NCBI GenBank assembly: GCA_964569295.1
Contig: CAZMVU010000036.1
Span: 1-30,693, forward strand
DNA from: CAZMVU01 sp964569295
GTDB taxonomy: Bacteria > Hydrogenedentota > Hydrogenedentia > Hydrogenedentales > JAGMZX01
Direction of reading: 5' to 3'
DNA: 30,693 bases
Shown: piece after piece, positions 25,083 through 30,693 of the stretch
Layout: each line of letters begins with the position of its first letter
Numbering within the stretch: position 1 is the stretch's first letter
Made by a program: the position numbers and the translations under genes
The notes under the pieces: generated by a model
Told to the model about the DNA's origin: nothing
Database searches by the model: none
What the model saw: only the letters and a program-made list of their open reading frames with translations

Positions 25083-25140
25083 GGAGGGCGAGCGTACCCG
25101 CGAGCCGTTCTTGAAAAGCTGGCCATAGGCCAACCCTCCC
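25082..25140. repeat. folded intergenic element, possible dispersed repeat
   Basis: The outer arms GGGAGGG (25082-25088) and CCCTCCC (25134-25140) can pair and enclose two inner hairpins. One is GGC-GA-GCG / CGC-GA-GCC (25087-25106) with a symmetric tandem GA mismatch; the other is TGGCC / GGCCA (25120-25132). Together they could form a three-way junction; the outer arm and first hairpin compete for two Gs. It fills most of the gap before the glycosidase gene. It may be a REP-like mobile intergenic repeat or a terminator for the upstream operon. Only one copy is in this window. Confidence 0.45.
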
Positions 25141-25165
25141 GGCCGAACATACAAGGAATATTTCT

Positions 25166-27211
25166 ATGTTGCGCTGTTTCTCGTTATTGCTCATTTCCGT
25201 ATGCGTCTTGCGTGTCTTCCCGGCCGCCGCCGAGAAACCGCCGGATGATTTCACCCGCTTCGACGTGCCGGGTCAGGAAGAGACGATGGAGAATCTCCGG
25301 CACCTATTCTGGCTGCACTATCCCGCCGCCGGCCCCAAGGCGACCATTTGGGAAGAATGGCTGTCGTTGTCCTCGCTGTGGCCGGCGCAGAAACACGATG
25401 AGATGGCGGCGGCATGGCGCACCACCCTCGAGAACCGCATCATCACGGAGGCTGGCTACGTCGCCACACACCAACACGCCTCGATCGCGCACCAACTCGG
25501 TTGGCCGTTCCCTTTCTGGAAGCAGGGGAAAAACACATGGGGCTGGCATTTTTCCTTGCAACACGTCCCCAACGGCTGGCACCACACCGAAGAGAAGGAC
25601 ACCACCGGCTGGAGCTGGGAAGGTGTCACGGGAGACACCGTCGACGACCGGGGCTGGAAACTGAAAACGACCGCACCGCAAGTGCATATTGACACGCCCA
25701 CGATGGCGGTGGATCCCTTCGAGGCGCCCTTCATTCAACTCCGGTGGTATGCCGAGGGTAACTGGAAACGCGCGCAACCGTACATCGCCTGGCGCCGGGA
25801 GGGGCAGGACGAGTTTCCGCCCGGCCAGCGCCTGTACTTCGCACCGCCGGAGAATTCGAACCTCGCCACCGTCATGGCGCCTGTGTACACGCATCCCGCA
25901 TGGACGGGGACTATTGCGCAATTGCGGCTCGGTATCGAGAACGCGCCGGTCGATACGCCCGTGGTCATTCATTCCCTCTTCACGCAGTATGACACCCGGC
26001 ATACCTCGAACAATCCCAACTTTGTCCAGGGGTGCAGCAACTACTTCCGCTGGACCGGCGATCTCAATTTCCTGCGCGACAACATCGGCCGCATGCGGCT
26101 TGCGCTGCGCTACGTGATGGAGGAATTCCGGGCGCTGGAAGAGAAGGCCGTGGTCGCGCCATGGGTCGGCCATGACGGCGAGCCGGGCATTCATTATGAC
26201 GACGACGGCAAAAAACACCTGCGCCACGGCCATGGTATCGGCCATAACTACTGGGACCTGCTCCCCTTCGGCCGCAAGGACGCCTACGCCACGATGCTCT
26301 ACTATGACGCCCTGCGGCGCATGGCGGAAATTGAGGCAGCCATCGCGGCGAACCCGGCGTGGAACATTCCGCGCGGTGTACTGGCGTTCGACCCGGCAAT
26401 GCTGCGTGCAGAGGCCAAGGCGGTGAAGGCAAAGGCGAACGACATCTTTTGGAACGAAAAGCACGGCCGCTTTGTGCTCGGCATCGATGATCAGGGCGAG
26501 ACGCACGACTACGGTTTCACGTTCATGAACCTCGAGGCCATCTACTACGATTTCGCCACAAAGGAACACGCTGCGGAGATCATGGCGTGGATTGCCGGCA
26601 CGCGCACCGTCGAAGGCGACACAGCCACGGGCGCGGACATCTACCATTGGCGGTTCGGGCCCCGGTCCACAACGAAACGGAACGTCACCTATTACGGCTG
26701 GTTCTGGTCGCAACCGAAAAGCCTGGCGTTCGGTGACCAGGTGCAGGACGGCGGCGCGGTGCTCGGGTTTGCCTTCTTCGATCTGATGGCACGCATCGAG
26801 GTGCTCGGTCCAGAAAGCGCCGCGCAACGTCTGGCGAAGATGATGGCATGGTACAAGGAAGTGCGCGCCGAGGGGGGCTACCGGCAATACTACGAAACGC
26901 ACGAAGGCAACTTGCAAGGCGGCGGCACAGCCGGCGGCCTTGGGCTGGATAAGGAGTTCTTCGAGAGCGTGCTCGTGCCGCAGGTCATGCTCTATGGCTT
27001 CATGGGCGTGACGCCCGGCGCCGATGGCCTGTCTATCGCCCCGAAACTGCCGGCGGATTGGCCGGCGCTCACGATTACGGACATGCAGTACCAGGGCGCG
27101 ACGTTCGACATCACGGCGACCCGCGACACGGTCACCATTACGCCGCATGAAGGCAGCGAGGCGCCGGAAGTAGTGGCGGTGACAACGGACTACACCCTGC
27201 AAATCGAGTAG
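25166..27211 (+). CDS. secreted six-hairpin glycosidase-like protein
   Basis: A 681-residue protein with a cleavable signal peptide (hydrophobic LLLISVCVLRVF, AAA cleavage site near residue 22). After an N-terminal helical part (~30-130, many Trp) comes a beta-rich middle (~150-270). Then an (alpha/alpha)6-type helical region runs from about 285 to 610 (QGCSNYFRWTGDLNFLRDN, GHNYWDLLPFGRKDAY, YYGWFWSQPKS). A C-terminal beta domain (GVTPGADGLSIAPKLPADWP) resembles the end of GH78/GH65-type enzymes. Acidic residues in GHDGEPGIHYDDDG, YWDLLP and FGDQVQDGG are candidate catalytic sites. I cannot assign a GH family. AAGGA is 8 nt upstream of the ATG. It is probably a polysaccharide-degrading enzyme outside the cytoplasm. 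Confidence 0.8.
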   Translation: MLRCFSLLLISVCVLRVFPAAAEKPPDDFTRFDVPGQEETMENLRHLFWLHYPAAGPKATIWEEWLSLSSLWPAQKHDEMAAAWRTTLENRIITEAGYVATHQHASIAHQLGWPFPFWKQGKNTWGWHFSLQHVPNGWHHTEEKDTTGWSWEGVTGDTVDDRGWKLKTTAPQVHIDTPTMAVDPFEAPFIQLRWYAEGNWKRAQPYIAWRREGQDEFPPGQRLYFAPPENSNLATVMAPVYTHPAWTGTIAQLRLGIENAPVDTPVVIHSLFTQYDTRHTSNNPNFVQGCSNYFRWTGDLNFLRDNIGRMRLALRYVMEEFRALEEKAVVAPWVGHDGEPGIHYDDDGKKHLRHGHGIGHNYWDLLPFGRKDAYATMLYYDALRRMAEIEAAIAANPAWNIPRGVLAFDPAMLRAEAKAVKAKANDIFWNEKHGRFVLGIDDQGETHDYGFTFMNLEAIYYDFATKEHAAEIMAWIAGTRTVEGDTATGADIYHWRFGPRSTTKRNVTYYGWFWSQPKSLAFGDQVQDGGAVLGFAFFDLMARIEVLGPESAAQRLAKMMAWYKEVRAEGGYRQYYETHEGNLQGGGTAGGLGLDKEFFESVLVPQVMLYGFMGVTPGADGLSIAPKLPADWPALTITDMQYQGATFDITATRDTVTITPHEGSEAPEVVAVTTDYTLQIE

Positions 27212-27277
27212 CAGCCATAGCGCCTTCCGTTGCGCCGTCGTGCGGCCACTTCATTGAGCGAAGCACGCACCGAAGAG

Positions 27278-27297
27278 CCTGCGGGCGGGAGCCCAGG
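27278..27297 (+). terminator. weak hairpin after the glycosidase gene
   Basis: CCT..GGGC / GCCC-AGG forms a 7-bp stem with a 2-nt bulge and a GGGA loop, about 66 nt beyond the glycosidase stop and in the convergent gap before the Rieske gene. There is no T-run. It may help end either transcript. Confidence 0.25.
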
Positions 27298-27303
27298 TTG
27301 GTG

Positions 27304-27621
27304 TCACGCCATGCCCAGGCCCACAAGCACCCACCCGTCTGCAATCTTCACCGGGTATTCTTTCAGCGCTGGGGCGTCCTGGTTGAGGCATGCGCCGGAT
27401 TCCAGGTTGTAGCGCCATTGGTGGCGGACACAGGTAACCACGTCCCCCTGGCAACTTCCCGCGAGCAGATTCGCGCCCTGATGGCCGCAGGTGACGTCCA
27501 TGGCGCGCACGGCGCCGCCGGGCCGCAGGCGAAGGCCAACATAGTAACGGCCGAGGAGGCGCACACACTTCCAGCTACCGCCGGACAAGTCATCGAATCG
27601 GGCGGCTTTTACGTATTGCAA
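27304..27621 (-). CDS. Rieske [2Fe-2S] ferredoxin-like protein
   Basis: A 105-residue soluble stand-alone Rieske domain. The cluster ligands are C45-x-H47 (TCGHQG) and C64-x2-H67 (VTCVRHQWRYN), followed by the usual SGAC and a C-terminal PVKIADGWVLVGL. Proteins of this size serve as electron carriers to oxygenases or as nitrite-reductase-small-subunit-like ferredoxins; no partner oxidase is nearby. The start is TTG at 27621, since no ATG is in frame at the right place; GGGAA lies about 11 nt upstream. It is divergent from the Fe-S assembly genes to its right. Confidence 0.85.
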   Translation of the reverse strand: MQYVKAARFDDLSGGSWKCVRLLGRYYVGLRLRPGGAVRAMDVTCGHQGANLLAGSCQGDVVTCVRHQWRYNLESGACLNQDAPALKEYPVKIADGWVLVGLGMA

Positions 27622-27711
27622 CTGGCAGGTTTCCCGGGAATTCCCGACGCAGCGGGTGTGTTCTTTTTGATGATTGCCCGCAAGTTGGGGCGCGATGCTT
27701 GATTTCGCCAG

Positions 27712-27728
27712 GATGATACCCCATCATC
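27712..27728. promoter_or_regulatory. inverted repeat in the Rieske/DUF1858 divergent region
   Basis: GATGAT-ACCCC-ATCATC is a perfect 6-bp inverted repeat with a 5-bp centre, in the 147-bp space between divergent genes for Fe-S proteins. It lies 40 bp from the DUF1858 start and could be an operator serving both sides. I found no near-consensus -35/-10 pair here. It does not match the FNR site or other named boxes I know. Confidence 0.4.
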
Positions 27729-27768
27729 GTGGTGACAGCGAAACACAACCCAACGAGGCAAGACAATT

Positions 27769-28032
27769 ATGTTGGAAGCTAACAACCGCTATTTTCGACC
27801 GGATATGCCCGTAGCCGAAGCCATGGCCCTGCACCCGCGGGTGGCCGAGGTGTTCGCGGCGTTTCACCTGGGCGGCTGCTCGCATTGCGGCATCAGCCAG
27901 TTCGAGACCATCGAGCAGGTCTGCATGGCCTATGGCGTCGATGTCGAAACCATGCTCGAGGTGCTCGAGGGGCTGATGGACAAGCCGGCGGCGGACGCCG
28001 AAAACGCTCAGGGCGATGCGGCCGGGGAATAG
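27769..28032 (+). CDS. DUF1858 redox-disulfide domain protein
   Basis: An 87-residue small protein of the DUF1858 / hybrid-cluster-protein-associated domain family. The pattern is a short helix (VAEAMALHPRVAEVFAAF), then a CxxC pair at C37 and C40 (GGCSHCG), then FETIEQVCMAYGVDVETM. The CxxC may bind metal or act as a redox disulfide. The last ~20 residues are an acidic tail. It starts the cluster DUF1858, A-type Fe-S carrier, YgfZ-TPR. That context suggests a part in Fe-S or thiol chemistry, though the family has no proven function. Confidence 0.85.
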   Translation: MLEANNRYFRPDMPVAEAMALHPRVAEVFAAFHLGGCSHCGISQFETIEQVCMAYGVDVETMLEVLEGLMDKPAADAENAQGDAAGE

Positions 28033-28104
28033 TCTTTCCCACCGCACATCCGGTCTCTGCTACGCATCGGGCGTATTGCCCGAATGCGATGGAGCCTGCG
28101 AACC

Positions 28105-28458
28105 ATGAGCACTGCCGAAGCCAGCACCCCGAAACCACTGGTCACCGTAACCGCGGACGCCCTTGACGAGTTGAAGCGCCTGGCCGAATCCGAGGGCGGG
28201 GGCAAACAAGGGGTGCGCCTCGGCGTCAAGGGCGGTGGCTGTTCGGGCTTTTCCTACGTGATCGAGTTCGACAACCACCGTGAAGGCGACAAGGTGGTTT
28301 CCCATGGGGCCGTGACATTCCTGATCGATCGCAAGTCGGGCATTTACCTCAAGGGGATTCAGCTCGATTACAAGAGCGGCCTGCGCGGCAAGGGCTTTGT
28401 CTTCCAGAACCCGAACGCAACGGCCACATGCGGTTGCGGCGAATCCTTCGCCGTGTAA
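28105..28458 (+). CDS. erpA: A-type iron-sulfur cluster carrier (ErpA/IscA family)
   Basis: A 117-residue HesB/IscA-type protein that carries Fe-S clusters from a scaffold to apo-enzymes. The three invariant cysteines are C46 in GGGCSGF and C109/C111 in TCGCGESF. VTVTADALDELKRL opens the domain. IscA, SufA and ErpA cannot be separated securely by eye; the isolated context (no iscS/iscU) favours an ErpA-like role. GGAG lies 10 nt before ATG 28105; an ATG seven codons earlier is less likely. Nine bases separate its stop from the YgfZ fusion gene, a functionally sensible neighbour because YgfZ acts in Fe-S maturation. Confidence 0.9.
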   Translation: MSTAEASTPKPLVTVTADALDELKRLAESEGGGKQGVRLGVKGGGCSGFSYVIEFDNHREGDKVVSHGAVTFLIDRKSGIYLKGIQLDYKSGLRGKGFVFQNPNATATCGCGESFAV

Positions 28459-28467
28459 GCCGGGGCC

Positions 28468-30201
28468 ATGGGCCTGCTCCACGAACACCAAACCGTGCGC
28501 GCACATGCCGGCCTGTGGCGGCGGATGGACCATACTATTCTCCGCTTCTCGGGGCGTGACGCCGCTGCGTGGCTCCATAATCAGACCACGAACGACCTGC
28601 ACAAGCTGAACGACGGCACGGGCAATCTGCATGCGCTTCTGGATCGGCAGGGGCGTGTGCAGGCGTTCTTTTCGGTGCACCGCTTCGAGGACGAATTCTG
28701 GGCGGTCATCGCACGCCAACAGAAGGACGCCGTCTTTCAACGTATGGAAACGCACCTGTTCCTCGAGCACGTCGAGGTGGAAGACGTTGGCCGCGGCGGC
28801 GCGCAGCTTTGTGTCGAAGGGCCGCGCAGCCTGATCTTCCTGGCCCACCAGGCCGGCGAGTCCCCGGAAGAAGCCGCAGCGGTGTTTCCCACTACGCCCT
28901 ATGCCTACACCCCGATGGTTATCGCCGGATTCCAGACCCTCGTGTTCCGCATGGCGGAGTCGGGCGAAGACGGGTTCCTGCTCGTGCCCGCGCCGGAAGA
29001 GGCCGGCGCGCTGTATGACGAACTCGAAGCCCGCGCCATCGAACAGGGCGTGGCGGTCGTCAGCGAAGAAACCCGGAACGTACTGCGTATCGAAGGCGGC
29101 ACACCGCGCTATGGTATCGATATCGGTCCGGAGCGAATCGTCGCCGAAACGCCGCTGGCTGCCGAAGCCGTAAGCTACGACAAAGGCTGCTACCTCGGCC
29201 AGGAGGTCGTGGCGCGGCTGAAGGCCTACGGCTCGCCGAAGTATGCGCTCGTGGGCATCAAGGCCACGGATGCAGGCGCCCTGCTCCCCGAACCCGGCAC
29301 GGATCTGTACGCCGCAGGCAAGCGGGTTGGCCAGTTGTGCAGCCGCACCTTCTCCCCCACGCTCCAGCAGCACGTCGCCATGGCGTACCTCGGGCGCGAC
29401 CTGCGCACACCGGGCTATGTGCATACGCTTACCGATCCCCGCGGCGGCCATCCCTTCGAAGTGGAAGTGTGCGCCCTGCCCTTCGCCGCGCCGCCGGACC
29501 GCGATACGCAGGCGCACCGGTACTACGATGAAGCCCTCGCGCGATTCGAGCAGGATGCCGATGACGTCGATGAATCGGCCATCGCGCTCCTGCGCGATGC
29601 GCTTCTGTTATCGCCGCGGTTCGAGGATGCTTACGAGGCGCTCGGCGTCATTTTGCACCGGCACCACCGCGTGGACGAGGCTATCGGTTACATACAGGTG
29701 CTGGCCCGGCTGAACCCGAACAGCGTCATGGCGCACACGAACCTCTCGGTGTTCTACGTGGCCAAGGGTATGATCCAGGAGGCGGAGGACGAAAAAGCCA
29801 TCGCGAAGGAACTCGAGGCGATGGCGGAATTCGATGCGCACACGGCGAAGCAAACGGCGGAGAAGGAGCGCGCGCGCCTGCGGGCGGAGGCCGAGGAACG
29901 CATCGAGATGTTTCGGGAAGTGCTCAAAATAGATCCGGAAGACCCCGTGGCCACCATGGGCCTGGCCTCGGCCTACATCCAGCTCGACCGCCATGCGCAG
30001 GCCGTACCCTGCCTCGATACCGCCACCCGCACGCAAAAGGACTACTCAGCCGCGTTTCTCAAGCTGGGGGAATGCCATGAAATCCTTGGCAATAGGGAGT
30101 CCGCCAAGGACGCCTACCGCAAGGGGATCGAAGCTGCCAGCCGAAAAGGCGACCTCATGCCACTGCGCAACATGGAGCGCCGCCTCAAGGCGCTCGCGTA
30201 A
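28468..30201 (+). CDS. ygfZ: YgfZ/GcvT-like folate-binding protein fused to TPR domain
   Basis: A 577-residue fusion. Residues ~1-340 form a YgfZ-type tetrahydrofolate-binding domain related to aminomethyltransferase. The opening LRFSGRDAAAWLHNQTTNDL and the YgfZ signature K239-G-C-Y-L-G-Q-E246 are clear. YgfZ helps maintain certain Fe-S enzymes. From about 345 on the chain becomes helical, with several TPR-like repeats (for example AIALLRDALLLSPRFEDAYEALG and AVPCLDTATRTQKDYSAAFLKLGECHEILG). A charged coiled coil, rich in Glu/Lys/Arg, interrupts them near 440-480. Ordinary YgfZ proteins end near 330 residues, so the C-terminal half is an added protein-interaction module. The frame is continuous with no sign of a joining error. 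It follows the ErpA-like gene by 9 nt. Confidence 0.9.
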   Translation: MGLLHEHQTVRAHAGLWRRMDHTILRFSGRDAAAWLHNQTTNDLHKLNDGTGNLHALLDRQGRVQAFFSVHRFEDEFWAVIARQQKDAVFQRMETHLFLEHVEVEDVGRGGAQLCVEGPRSLIFLAHQAGESPEEAAAVFPTTPYAYTPMVIAGFQTLVFRMAESGEDGFLLVPAPEEAGALYDELEARAIEQGVAVVSEETRNVLRIEGGTPRYGIDIGPERIVAETPLAAEAVSYDKGCYLGQEVVARLKAYGSPKYALVGIKATDAGALLPEPGTDLYAAGKRVGQLCSRTFSPTLQQHVAMAYLGRDLRTPGYVHTLTDPRGGHPFEVEVCALPFAAPPDRDTQAHRYYDEALARFEQDADDVDESAIALLRDALLLSPRFEDAYEALGVILHRHHRVDEAIGYIQVLARLNPNSVMAHTNLSVFYVAKGMIQEAEDEKAIAKELEAMAEFDAHTAKQTAEKERARLRAEAEERIEMFREVLKIDPEDPVATMGLASAYIQLDRHAQAVPCLDTATRTQKDYSAAFLKLGECHEILGNRESAKDAYRKGIEAASRKGDLMPLRNMERRLKALA

Positions 30202-30220
30202 CTGTTGGCTCCGGCACGGC

Positions 30221-30256
30221 CGCTTCCCCCCTTGCTTCCTGACAAAGAGGGAAGCG
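30221..30256. terminator. stem-loop between convergent genes
   Basis: A perfect 8-bp inverted repeat (CGCTTCCC / GGGAAGCG) with a 20-nt loop lies 20 nt after the YgfZ-TPR stop and 60 nt from the opposing gene's stop. No strong T-run follows on either side. A shared terminator is the simplest reading. Confidence 0.45.
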
Positions 30257-30315
30257 ATTCGCTGGTTTCCAAAGCCGCTCATCCAGCTCGTTAGACAACG
30301 CCGCATGGCAAACGC

Positions 30316-30693
<378 letters not shown>

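Noticed and set aside
25304..27202. 632-codon minus-strand frame opposite the glycosidase gene
   Set aside because: The plus strand encodes a signal peptide and a coherent fold with a good ribosome-binding site. The antisense frame is Arg/His-rich without motifs.

Overview
This is a GC-rich bacterial chromosome segment of mostly housekeeping genes, tightly packed and with many ATGA or longer stop/start overlaps. No rRNA, tRNA, insertion sequence, phage gene or CRISPR array was recognised. The best taxonomic clue is at the right edge. A minus-strand protein ends in a (Gly-Glu)n linker followed by two copies of an EF-hand/dockerin-like unit containing a 'SELLRVVQLFN' type helix. From memory, that C-terminal architecture is typical of Candidatus Hydrogenedentota and related environmental lineages of the PVC/FCB neighbourhood. 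This placement is an inference; no database was searched.

Layout. From 1 to 5.1 kb, all on the minus strand: pheS-pheT, a small ZapB-like coiled-coil gene, zapA, and a separate PLP-homeostasis gene (yggS). From 5.3 to 8.7 kb (minus): an ABC ATPase, an ABC-2 permease and a membrane-anchored TPR protein, behind a strong promoter with a leader of about 245 nt. From 8.9 to 12.5 kb (minus): a possible 30-residue membrane peptide, a C-terminal processing protease, rph, rdgB and a TsaC/Sua5-type gene, nearly all touching or overlapping. From 12.7 to 15.0 kb (plus): lon, which is convergent with the next operon across an 11-bp inverted repeat. From 15.1 to 18.2 kb (minus): a three-gene FAD/Fe-S glycerol-3-phosphate dehydrogenase system with a near-consensus promoter and an inverted repeat at the -35 box. 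From 18.4 to 21.3 kb (minus): a large membrane protein with a sulfatase-fold domain whose nucleophile position is Thr. From 21.5 to 25.1 kb (plus): a CrcB fluoride channel, then polX-nth and a CPBP-like membrane protein with overlapping reading frames. From 25.2 to 27.2 kb (plus): a secreted (alpha/alpha)6 glycosidase-like protein. From 27.3 to 30.2 kb: a Rieske ferredoxin (minus) divergent from a DUF1858 / A-type Fe-S carrier / YgfZ-TPR fusion cluster (plus). The window ends inside the dockerin-like gene (minus).

Functional themes are translation (PheST, threonylcarbamoyl-tRNA synthesis, RNase PH), proteostasis (Lon, Ctp), nucleotide-pool and base-excision repair (RdgB, PolX, Nth), cell division (ZapA and a partner), glycerol-phosphate oxidation, and Fe-S assembly. 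The less-described items are the YgfZ-TPR fusion in its Fe-S neighbourhood, the ABC/TPR three-gene set, the Thr-type membrane sulfatase-fold enzyme, a folded intergenic element before the glycosidase gene that may be a dispersed repeat, and the GE-linker plus EF-hand-like tail. A window-wide excess of the palindrome CTCGAG is also striking. No intergenic stretch exceeds 300 bases; the longest is 297 bases (8658-8954).
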